A stretch of 12,998 bases of DNA from Hungatella sp. UBA3147 (GTDB lineage: Bacteria; Bacillota; Clostridia; Lachnospirales; Lachnospiraceae). A program made the translations under genes and the position numbers. The stretch is taken from positions 1 to 12,998 of the forward strand of contig DEYX01000149.1 of the NCBI GenBank assembly GCA_002365025.1, in the 5' to 3' direction. The notes beneath the pieces were generated by a model that did no database searches, was not told the origin of the DNA, and worked only from the letters and a program-made list of their open reading frames with translations. This document shows, one piece after another, positions 1 to 5,216 of the stretch (position 1 is the first letter of the stretch; each line of letters opens with the position of its first letter).

Positions 1-10
1 TATTTACTTA

Positions 11-52
11 ATACTTTTTGAGACGGGGATTCGAACCCCTTGGTTCAAGTCG
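11..52 (-). other. tRNA 3'-end (T-arm) like fragment
   Basis: Read on the minus strand, this stretch contains a classic tRNA T-arm: a GGGG stem, the loop TTCGAAT and a CCCC stem. No D-arm or anticodon arm precedes it; the upstream bases are A-rich. The bases after it (GTCTCAAAA) give neither a plausible acceptor stem nor a CCA end. It is therefore not a complete tRNA. It could be a degraded tRNA gene or the 3' tRNA segment left at an integration (att) site. The window edge prevents a search for the other half. Confidence is low. Confidence 0.3.
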
Positions 53-127
53 GCCTAAATTTTGCTTTCTTTTTCACTCTTCCTCCTTTATTTACTGCAA
101 GCATGAATGGGTTTTCAGCCCTTTTAT

Positions 128-171
128 GTAAAAAAAACCGAAAAAAACTGCATAGTGCGGTCTTTTTCGGT
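128..171 (-). terminator. second, distal hairpin terminator
   Basis: On the minus strand the arm ACCGAAAAA pairs with TTTTTCGGT across a loop of about 18 nt and is followed by a run of T residues. It lies a few bases beyond the stronger hairpin at 178-210, so the two would act in tandem on the small transcript from the right. The arms are A/T-rich, so this one is the weaker of the pair. Confidence 0.45.
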
Positions 172-265
172 AAATTGCAAAAAAATAGCCGCAGTCAATT
201 CAGACTGCGGTTAAAAACTCATTGAAGCAGCTCCTGTTTAGAGCCGTCACTCATCCCTTGATGTC
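169..265 (-). repeat. diverged direct repeat, copy 1 (3'-end plus terminator module)
   Basis: This segment matches 2353-2456, on the same strand, over about 95 bases with small gaps. The block around 224-250 (gaagcagctcctg, ttagagc, gtcac) is the best conserved. The module contains a short hairpin (GGCTC/GAGCT with loop TAAACAG) followed by a GC-rich terminator. In copy 2 it forms the 3' end of the DinB-like gene. Here it can be read as the tail GMSDGSKQELLQ followed by a stop, but it is out of frame with the small ORF upstream. Confidence 0.75.
178..210 (-). terminator. Rho-independent terminator of the small unit
   Basis: A perfect 8-bp stem (CCGCAGTC / GACTGCGG) with a 6-nt loop is followed on the minus strand by CTATTTTTTT. 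It ends the transcript from the promoter at 414-442. A near-identical hairpin ends the DinB-like gene at 2373-2402. Confidence 0.85.
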
Positions 266-270
266 GATCA

Positions 271-363
271 TCATGAGATTCTATCTTCACTGAGGCAGAC
301 TGAATTAATATAAAATAATTTTTCTATTCTATTCATTCCATTTGTATAATAGTTACGTTTCAT
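271..363 (-). CDS. small hypothetical ORF, 30 aa, possibly a gene remnant
   Basis: ATG at 363 is preceded by AAAAGGAGG with an 8-nt spacer, and about 45 nt further upstream lies a near-consensus promoter, so this frame is well placed to be translated. The product is a 30-residue peptide beginning MKRNYYTNGMNRIEK, with several Tyr, Asn and Lys/Arg, one Cys and no obvious signal peptide or membrane helix. I do not recognise it. A one-base shift near its end would join it to the reading frame of the repeated tail (…GMSDGSKQELLQ). It may therefore be the truncated 5' end of a larger gene fused to a DinB-type 3' end, or a genuine small peptide gene. The complete promoter-SD-ORF-terminator layout argues for an expressed unit whichever reading is right. 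Confidence 0.45.
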   Translation of the reverse strand: MKRNYYTNGMNRIEKLFYINSVCLSEDRIS

Positions 364-413
364 AGTATCTGCCTCCTTTTCTTAGAATTATTGGTATTTA
401 TTGTACAATTACT

Positions 414-442
414 AGAATACTGCCAATTTTTTATTTTGTCAA
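414..442 (-). promoter_or_regulatory. sigma-A promoter for the small ORF
   Basis: On the minus strand a perfect TTGACA (437-442) is followed after exactly 17 bp by TATTCT (414-419). The transcript would start near 407 and carry a leader of about 44 nt before the ATG at 363. Confidence 0.7.
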
Positions 443-504
443 GCAATATATCACTTTTCTTTTTCTATTACATTTTTTCGTTCCGGTCAATCCTTTTTCC
501 ATGC

Positions 505-545
505 AAAAAAGCGGCTTAGGAACTGTGCCATCCAAAGCCGCTTTC
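505..545 (-). terminator. Rho-independent terminator of the aldehyde dehydrogenase gene
   Basis: On the minus strand the arms AAAGCGGCTT and AAGCCGCTTT enclose a loop of about 17 nt and run into TTTTTTG. It starts about 15 nt after the stop codon of the gene at 560-2047. Confidence 0.85.
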
Positions 546-559
546 TGCCTATTTTCAAT

Positions 560-2047
560 TTATTTAACCGGATAAAAACCTGAAGGAGATTCACTTAAAT
601 TAATCAAGATATTCTTTGTCTGGGTGTAGTGTTCCAGAATGACCTTATGCGTCTCACGGCCGATTCCCGAAGTCTTGTATCCTCCGAAAGGAGCTCCCTC
701 AGGAATGGAATTATAGGTATTAACCCACATACGTCCGGTCTCCACCGCTCTGGCAACCCGTATTGCCCTATTGATGTCCCTGGTCCATACTGCTCCTCCC
801 AGTCCGTACTGACTGTCATTGGCCATGGCCACAACCTCATCCTCTGTCTTAAACTTAATAATACATGCCACAGGTCCGAAGATCTCTTCCTGCGCTACCC
901 TCATGTCGTTTGTCACATTGCCAAGGAGTGTAGGCCTTAAAAATGCTCCGTTTTCCAGTCCATCTTCCAGAAGCTGCTCTCCGCCACAAAGTACAGCAGC
1001 ACCTTCCGATTTTCCTATCTCTATGTAGTTTAAAATCTCCTTCATATGCCCTTTGCTGATCTGGCTTCCCATCTGGGTATTTTCATCCCACGGAAGGCCG
1101 ACCTTTACTTGGTTAAACCGTTTAACCGCTTCTTCCACAAACTTGTCGTAAATGCTTTCCTGCACGAAGACCCTGGAACCTGCACAGCACACCTGGCCCT
1201 GGTTAAAGAGAATGCCCAGCTGTAAACCGTCCATGGCCATCTCCCAATTACAGTCCTCAAAGAAAATATTAGCTGATTTGCCTCCCAGCTCCAAAGTAGC
1301 CGGAATCAGCTTTTCCGCTGCTGCAAGGGCCACGTTCTTTCCTACTTCCGTTGAGCCGGTAAATGCCAGCTTCCGGAAACCTTCATGTTCCAAAATATAC
1401 TGCCCTGACTTGGAACCTGCTCCGGTAATAACATTAAACACCCCTGCCGGGATCACATCCTGGATCAGCCTTGCCAGTTCCAGAACGCTGAGAGAAGTGG
1501 TGCTGGAGGTCTTAAAGACTGAACAGCAGCCGCTTGCCAGTACCGGTGCCAGCTTCCAGGCCGCCATCAGGAAAGGAAAATTCCAGGGAACGATTTGCCC
1601 AACTATGCCGATAGGCTCTTTGAGGATCAGACTCAGGGTATTTTCTCCCAGCATATTGGCACTGCCCTCTTCCGCAAGAATGCAGCCTGCAAAATAGCGG
1701 AAATGCTGAGCTGCAAGAGGAATATCGACCGACATTGTTTCCCTTATGGGTTTCCCGTTGTCCAGGGTTTCCATCATGGCAAGATGTTGTCTATTTGCAT
1801 CTATGATATCAGCAATCTTATTCAGAATGGCAGCTCTCTGGTTTACCGGTACATGCTTCCAGGTTTCAAAAGCCTTCCATGCTTCCCGGACCGCTTCATC
1901 AACGTCTTCCTTTGTTGCCTCGGCGCACTCAGTCAGCACCCTCCCATCGGCCGGACAGATACTTGGAAATGTTTTTCCATCGGAAGCATCCTTCCACTGT
2001 CCGCCTATGAATAACTGATATTTCTTTTGAATCTCTACGTTCTGCAT
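560..2047 (-). CDS. NAD(P)+-dependent aldehyde dehydrogenase (ALDH superfamily)
   Basis: Cytosolic enzyme that oxidises an aldehyde to the carboxylic acid with reduction of NAD(P)+. At 495 aa it is full length for the class 1/2-like ALDH family. Visible motifs: PWNF at 154-157 with the oxyanion Asn156; the nucleotide-binding region with Lys179; the Rossmann turn GSTEVG at 231-236; the general base Glu253 in LELGGKS; the nucleophile Cys287 in FNQGQVCC; and EEIFGPV at 387-393. The ATG at 2047 has GAGGAG about 9 nt upstream. The gene is monocistronic, with its own TTGACA/TATAAT promoter and terminator. One oddity: the usual KP(S/A) after the nucleotide-binding lysine reads K-T-S-S here. Substrate cannot be assigned; betaine, phenylacetaldehyde and short aliphatic aldehydes are all possible. 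Family call is sure, specificity is not. Confidence 0.97.
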   Translation of the reverse strand: MQNVEIQKKYQLFIGGQWKDASDGKTFPSICPADGRVLTECAEATKEDVDEAVREAWKAFETWKHVPVNQRAAILNKIADIIDANRQHLAMMETLDNGKPIRETMSVDIPLAAQHFRYFAGCILAEEGSANMLGENTLSLILKEPIGIVGQIVPWNFPFLMAAWKLAPVLASGCCSVFKTSSTTSLSVLELARLIQDVIPAGVFNVITGAGSKSGQYILEHEGFRKLAFTGSTEVGKNVALAAAEKLIPATLELGGKSANIFFEDCNWEMAMDGLQLGILFNQGQVCCAGSRVFVQESIYDKFVEEAVKRFNQVKVGLPWDENTQMGSQISKGHMKEILNYIEIGKSEGAAVLCGGEQLLEDGLENGAFLRPTLLGNVTNDMRVAQEEIFGPVACIIKFKTEDEVVAMANDSQYGLGGAVWTRDINRAIRVARAVETGRMWVNTYNSIPEGAPFGGYKTSGIGRETHKVILEHYTQTKNILINLSESPSGFYPVK

Positions 2048-2102
2048 AATTTTATCTCCTCTCTTTTATTTTCTTTGGTTCAGATTCTTTATTTATGTAT
2101 CC

Positions 2103-2130
2103 ATTATACCCCTGCGTTTTAATCTGTCAA
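2103..2130 (-). promoter_or_regulatory. sigma-A promoter of the aldehyde dehydrogenase gene
   Basis: Minus strand TTGACA (2125-2130) and perfect TATAAT (2103-2108) are separated by 16 bp. Transcription should begin near 2096, about 49 nt upstream of the ATG at 2047. Confidence 0.8.
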
Positions 2131-2172
2131 TTTAAATATATTTTTAACATTATTGACATTTAATTATCTTTT

Positions 2173-2192
2173 AATGTTTATTTTTTAACATT
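2173..2192. promoter_or_regulatory. AT-rich palindrome upstream of the ALDH promoter, Rex-like operator candidate
   Basis: AATGTT-N8-AACATT is a perfect 6-bp inverted repeat. Its core TGTTTA-TTTT-TTAACA is one base from the TGTTAA-N4-TTAACA form typical of clostridial Rex operators. A second TTAACATTAT lies nearby at 2145-2154. The site is about 43 bp upstream of the -35 box, which is far for simple repression. In DNA this AT-rich, chance palindromes are not rare. The Rex assignment is an inference. Confidence 0.35.
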
Positions 2193-2352
2193 ATGAACCA
2201 TTTTCCCTTATTAAATGAATTCTTTTAGAAACCTTATCTTTTAAACCGGATTCAATTTATCAATGATGTTGAATATATCTATCGTAATTTGAGTTGATTA
2301 TATTAATTTGATATTTTTTTCACATTTTAGTTCTTTTTCAGAATAAGATTTT

Positions 2353-2456
2353 TCAAGGTATTTTCGGTAAATAAAAAAACCGCAGTTCATCCTGACTGCG
2401 GTCAAAATCTTATAGAAGCAGCTCCTGATTAGAGCTGTCACCCACCCCATGATACC
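2353..2456 (-). repeat. diverged direct repeat, copy 2 (3'-end plus terminator module)
   Basis: Same-strand partner of 169-265. It holds the hairpin AGCTC/GAGCT with loop TAATCAG, the stop codon at 2410-2412 and the terminator hairpin. Relative to copy 1, the first stem pair changes from G-U to A-U, so the stem is kept. In the 12 aligned codons before the stop, all five codon differences are nonsynonymous. Confidence 0.75.
2373..2402 (-). terminator. Rho-independent terminator of the DinB-like operon
   Basis: On the minus strand CCGCAGT / ACTGCGG with an 8-nt loop is followed by TTTTTTT. It begins 8 nt after the TAA at 2410-2412, supporting that TAA, rather than the TGA at 2495, as the ancestral end of the DinB-like gene. 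Confidence 0.85.
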
Positions 2457-2530
2457 GCTTCTTCGTCCGGATAAATTCCTTCCACTTGCAGCAGTCATTT
2501 AGATGAAGCATGACATGGCAGTAAAATCCC
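2410..2530 (-). pseudogene. out-of-frame C-terminal segment of the DinB-like protein
   Basis: Just before the stop at 2495, the neighbouring minus-strand frame opens and reads CHVMLHLNDCCKWKEFIRTK, continuing to a TAA at 2410-2412 next to the terminator. This reads like a natural C-terminal helix with an HxxxH pair, whereas the in-frame end (…LLPCHASSK) looks accidental. The distance from the start codon to this TAA is 712 nt, a multiple of three plus one, so a single indel in about 2513-2530 explains the break. It could be a real mutation or a sequencing or assembly error. Confidence 0.6.
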
Positions 2531-3121
2531 TGCAACATCCTTTTTACCCCAAAAATCCAAAAGCCAAACAGAATCTTCCTGTTCTGTCACTCCTCCTTCT
2601 GAAAGGATTTTATCAAGACCTGATGACGGGACTTTCGTTCTCATATCGACAGATGATAAATTTTTAACTATATACCTGGTTCTGATTCCGACCTCATTCC
2701 TGTAATGAAGCAGCTCTGCAACATTGATTTTTCGGCTTAGGTCCATGATCTCGTCGTCTGAAAGGGAATTGCCGGTGTCAGAGATTGGAGAGTTCATTCT
2801 TTGTTTCCACCCGTCATCAAAGAGCTGGTTCCCGTCTCCCACCAGGATCCCCATGGTCAGATCTTCGATCCTTGCAATATGCCATAAAACCCATGCTATG
2901 GTTTCATCCTTTCCAGTTGGCATAATGATGTACTCATCTGCTTTTAGATCTAGAAGAAGTCTGTCCACTTCATTTTCTTTCCCTTCCGACACTTCTGAAA
3001 GGTGAAGCTCCCTGTGCAGGTCTAAAAAGAGAGATTTTGCCCGCTCGATTTCATCTTCCTTACGGATTATTTTATTTAAAGACTTATGCACATCGCTTAA
3101 ACCTTCTCCAAAGTATTTCAT
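2495..3121 (-). CDS. DinB-like four-helix-bundle protein, frameshifted at its 3' end
   Basis: The 208-aa product resembles the DinB/YfiT-like putative metalloenzyme family: a helical N-terminus, then an ETIAWVLWHIARIED segment holding the first His of the usual three-His metal site. Most members are cytosolic, and their reactions are unknown or thiol-dependent transfers. ATG at 3121 has GGTGGAG about 6 nt upstream. The in-frame stop at 2495 cuts off the last helix, which the adjacent frame encodes down to 2410. It is the third gene of an operon with YjbR and DUF3788 genes; a TTCCCC/GGGGAA inverted repeat lies in the 53-nt gap before it. The protein made from the present sequence would lack its third metal-ligand region, so it may be inactive. 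Family call is fairly sure; function is not known. Confidence 0.8.
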   Translation of the reverse strand: MKYFGEGLSDVHKSLNKIIRKEDEIERAKSLFLDLHRELHLSEVSEGKENEVDRLLLDLKADEYIIMPTGKDETIAWVLWHIARIEDLTMGILVGDGNQLFDDGWKQRMNSPISDTGNSLSDDEIMDLSRKINVAELLHYRNEVGIRTRYIVKNLSSVDMRTKVPSSGLDKILSEGGVTEQEDSVWLLDFWGKKDVAGILLPCHASSK

Positions 3122-3136
3122 ATGTGCTCCACCTGT

Positions 3137-3160
3137 ATTCCCCTCTTTATTTACTGGGGA
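3137..3160. repeat. intercistronic inverted repeat
   Basis: TTCCCC and GGGGAA arms, separated by 12 A-rich bases, lie between the YjbR-type gene and the DinB-like gene. There is no T run, so it is not an evident terminator. It could be an RNA stability or processing hairpin within the operon transcript. Confidence 0.4.
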
Positions 3161-3174
3161 ACTCTATTGAACGT

Positions 3175-3537
3175 TCACTCTCCCAGCAATTCACTTTGTT
3201 TCTTCTTCGTCAACCCGGCTAATACCAGACGGTATGATTTTTCCAGTAAATCCTTCAGCAGATCATCAGGAACGTTTCCATCTGCTTTTACGGAATTCCA
3301 ATGAACCTTATTCATGTAATAGCCTGGGATGATATCGTCATACTGCTGCCTTAAAAACTGCCCTTCTACCGGTTCCAGCTTTAATGTGATCAAAGAGTCC
3401 CTGCCCTGGTCATCCTTGCACACCGCTGCAAACATCTTATCACCAAGAAGATACCTGGTCCAATTCCATTCCACCTTAAAATCACTGGATACACCTTTCA
3501 TTGATTTCAAGTATTCATCAATCCACTGATACCTCAT
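3175..3537 (-). CDS. MmcQ/YjbR family protein (DUF419)
   Basis: The 120-aa product matches the YjbR/MmcQ fold. It has an N-terminal helix (MRYQWIDEYL), a beta region that includes a lysine/aromatic-rich surface, the signature HWNSVKADGNVP at about 79-90, and the C-terminal helix SYRLVLAGLTKKK at 101-113. Members are small cytosolic proteins with a DNA-binding-like (CyaY-like) fold and no settled function. The start at 3537 is chosen because GGAGG sits 6 nt upstream; an in-frame ATG at 3555 has no SD. The gene follows the DUF3788 gene by 21 nt and precedes the DinB-like gene by 53 nt, in one operon. Such small genes are common accessory proteins in Firmicutes. Family call is confident. Confidence 0.92.
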   Translation of the reverse strand: MRYQWIDEYLKSMKGVSSDFKVEWNWTRYLLGDKMFAAVCKDDQGRDSLITLKLEPVEGQFLRQQYDDIIPGYYMNKVHWNSVKADGNVPDDLLKDLLEKSYRLVLAGLTKKKQSELLGE

Positions 3538-3558
3538 ATATTTCCTCCGAATCATTTA

Positions 3559-3972
3559 TTACTTTTTATTGGGCTTTCTTTTTATCTTTAACAGCTGCAT
3601 CATATCATCAAAAAGTGATTGATCCTTTATCATAAACATGATCCATTTTCCATCGTGGTAGGTCGTTGATTCATCGTATACTTTCTGTACCTCAGGGGAA
3701 TAGTTCTGCCTTTCCCGTTCAAAGGTTTCCCGTTCCGCTTGTCCCAGAATTACCATGAATCCAAAGCAGTCCTCTTTGGCATACAATGCACAAAGGGTTT
3801 TCCCGCCTCTGCGGTATTTGTACTCGTACTTCCACCTTTTGCCGCCGCTGTTCCACTGGCGATCCATATCATACTTCTCTTCGATTCTTTCACAAAGGCC
3901 TTTCCATGCTTCAAATAAAGTCTCCCCTATCAGGGAAGTCATTTCTTCTTGTGATGGTATCTTTTCCAGCAT
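3559..3972 (-). CDS. DUF3788 family protein
   Basis: The 137-aa cytosolic protein has the features of DUF3788: an N-terminal amphipathic helix, then a W-x-Y-E-Y-K-Y-RRGGKTLCALY block at about 47-64, a short hydrophobic strand (FGFMVILG, 70-77), a helix with ERERQNYSPEVQKVYD, and a final DGKWIMFMI strand at 108-116. No catalytic motif is known. The start at 3972 is chosen because GAGGGGG lies about 5 nt upstream; an upstream in-frame ATG at 4008 has a poor SD. It is the first gene of the operon DUF3788-YjbR-DinB-like, with an extended -10 promoter close upstream. All three products are small and linked to poorly understood stress or DNA-related families, but a joint role is only inferred. Confidence 0.85.
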   Translation of the reverse strand: MLEKIPSQEEMTSLIGETLFEAWKGLCERIEEKYDMDRQWNSGGKRWKYEYKYRRGGKTLCALYAKEDCFGFMVILGQAERETFERERQNYSPEVQKVYDESTTYHDGKWIMFMIKDQSLFDDMMQLLKIKRKPNKK

Positions 3973-3986
3973 AATATCCCCCTCTT

Positions 3987-4019
3987 TCAACAAGTTCTCC
4001 GCGAACATTGAAACCTCAT
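3987..4019 (-). CDS. possible 10-codon leader ORF
   Basis: ATG at 4019 has the best SD in the area (AAAGGAG, 5 nt spacing) and encodes MRFQCSRRTC before a TGA, 15 nt ahead of the DUF3788 start. It may be a short leader peptide or just a vestigial start. There is no sign of attenuation hairpins around it. Confidence 0.25.
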   Translation of the reverse strand: MRFQCSRRTC

Positions 4020-4039
4020 AGTTTCTCCTTTATTTAGAA

Positions 4040-4048
4040 ATTATATCA
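4040..4048 (-). promoter_or_regulatory. extended -10 promoter for the DUF3788 operon
   Basis: TGATATAAT on the minus strand is a perfect extended -10 element. No good -35 box lies 17 bp upstream, as is common for extended -10 promoters. It sits about 20 nt beyond the stop codon of the membrane-protein gene at 4066, so the DUF3788 operon could start independently there. No terminator separates the two units, so read-through from the larger operon is possible. Confidence 0.5.
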
Positions 4049-4065
4049 AGTAACCAGCGCAACGG

Positions 4066-4575
4066 CTAGTCCCTTAGGCAATTTTTTTTTAGATACTTGA
4101 CAGTTTCATTCATTTGCCGCCTCTCCCCACCCAGTATGATTTTTACTGATCTGGTTTCTATGGACAACCGTTTTCCAGCCAGAGCTGTGATTTTAGTAAT
4201 ATCCTGAAACAGAATCTGTCTCTTCCTCCCCCAAATGTCAAATGCGTTGATGCCAGTTTGAGTGAACACATAGCATTTGACTAGGGAATATAACATGAGA
4301 AATGAACCTAGCAAAAGGCTTACTAGCAGGAAAATCACTGTATTAGCAATGGCATTTCTGCTGGTAAATAACCGGCTGCCATCTGCAAAGCTCCAATAAA
4401 GAAGGACCGCAGCTTCGCCCCATAGCGCAGCTCCCAATACAGCAGTGAAAAGAGTCTCACGCAGAACATACACGTCTTTCGCCATTTTACTGTACCGTCT
4501 TTTTCCAACAAACACAAAGGTGGCCGATACAATAGCAAAAGCAAAAAAAGCAATAAGATATAATACAGCATTCAT
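4066..4575 (-). CDS. small membrane protein, three TM helices, PH-like C-terminus
   Basis: The 169-aa protein has hydrophobic helices at about 2-23, 41-63 and 75-100, followed by a cytoplasmic tail of about 65 residues. The tail (YVFTQTGINAF…ILFQDITKI…LSIE…VKIIL) alternates short strands in the way of bacterial PH-like domains, which is a weak similarity. The start at 4575 is chosen because AGGGAG lies 8 nt upstream and overlaps the stop codon of the preceding gene; a start at 4641 would place hydrophilic residues in an overlap without an SD. It is the last gene of the permease/HyuA-like operon. I do not recognise a specific family. It may be a membrane partner of the HExxH protein, as the tight spacing suggests. 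Confidence 0.7.
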   Translation of the reverse strand: MNAVLYLIAFFAFAIVSATFVFVGKRRYSKMAKDVYVLRETLFTAVLGAALWGEAAVLLYWSFADGSRLFTSRNAIANTVIFLLVSLLLGSFLMLYSLVKCYVFTQTGINAFDIWGRKRQILFQDITKITALAGKRLSIETRSVKIILGGERRQMNETVKYLKKNCLRD

Positions 4576-4585
4576 AATAATCTCC

Positions 4586-5215
4586 CTATGAAAAATTTCC
4601 ATTATGCACAAGCAGCAAATCCAGAATGCAGGGATGCACATTTAAAGCCAGCAGATCCCGTGCGAAAGCCATGGCAGCTATTTCAGACAGAGCAGACACC
4701 CTGACGTGAAGCTTCAGCTTCCCAAAGACTGTAATTTTTATGCGGCTTATGCCATCAGTAAGATTACCTTCATAATCAAGAAAATGAAAAAACTCGTGTG
4801 CCAAAATTATCTGCTCTGCCAAAGAACTGTTGTAGGAACTGATAAGGGTGTTGTCCGAAAACACCCCCAAATTATCCAGAAGCTGCTGTACGTTTGACAC
4901 ACGTTCTTCATAAACAGTAATCCGATCAGGCTCTTCAAATTCGGCAAACAGATAAGGGCGAAGCTGCTTTAAGGGATCGTTCTGAACCTTTTCTATCCGA
5001 CATCCAGCTGCTTCAATCAGGTTTTTTATTGAAACAGCCGAATGTCCTGCAATGATTCTTCTGGATGCAGATATCCCAATCCAAGCGGCAGCCTGTGCAG
5101 ACTGTTCTCTTAATTCAGGTTCTATTCTGTGGCAAAGCCGGTCATGGCTCCATAAATATTCAAGCCAGACCCTATCTGGTATATCTGCCAAATAACGATC
5201 CAGATAACCCTCCAT
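4586..5215 (-). CDS. HExxH metallopeptidase-like protein (IrrE/ImmA-like)
   Basis: The 209-aa protein contains the zinc-binding motif HEFFH at 140-144 in IILAHEFFHFLDYE. A downstream helix SEIAAMAFARDLL at 177-189 has Glu178 positioned like the third ligand in M78 (IrrE/ImmA) and related gluzincin-type peptidases. No signal peptide or TM is seen, so it is probably cytoplasmic. The start at 5215 is taken because it follows the stop of the HyuA-like gene (TAA at 5217-5219) by one base, implying translational coupling; a TTG at 5239 is the alternative. There is no helix-turn-helix domain and no phage gene nearby, so an ImmA role in element control is unlikely. Its place between a HyuA-like gene and a membrane protein is unusual. 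Peptidase activity is inferred from the motif only. Confidence 0.7.
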   Translation of the reverse strand: MEGYLDRYLADIPDRVWLEYLWSHDRLCHRIEPELREQSAQAAAWIGISASRRIIAGHSAVSIKNLIEAAGCRIEKVQNDPLKQLRPYLFAEFEEPDRITVYEERVSNVQQLLDNLGVFSDNTLISSYNSSLAEQIILAHEFFHFLDYEGNLTDGISRIKITVFGKLKLHVRVSALSEIAAMAFARDLLALNVHPCILDLLLVHNGNFS

Positions 5216-5216
5216 A

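Noticed and set aside
40..225. 61-codon plus-strand frame at the left end
   Set aside because: It covers the tRNA-like fragment and both hairpin terminators of the opposite strand, has no SD, and gives a low-complexity Phe/Lys-rich product.
1152..1697. 181-codon plus-strand frame inside the aldehyde dehydrogenase gene
   Set aside because: It is antisense to a gene with intact catalytic motifs, has no SD and shows no recognisable domain, so it is a shadow frame.
2221..2262. Partial matches to the LacI operator half-site (TTAGAAACC and AAACCGG) upstream of the aldehyde dehydrogenase gene
   Set aside because: The halves are not arranged as a palindrome with a central CG, so chance similarity is more likely than a regulon site.
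4586..5215. HExxH protein as an ImmA-type regulator of a mobile element
   Set aside because: No ImmR-like repressor, integrase or conjugation genes lie near it, and it is embedded in a metabolic operon.
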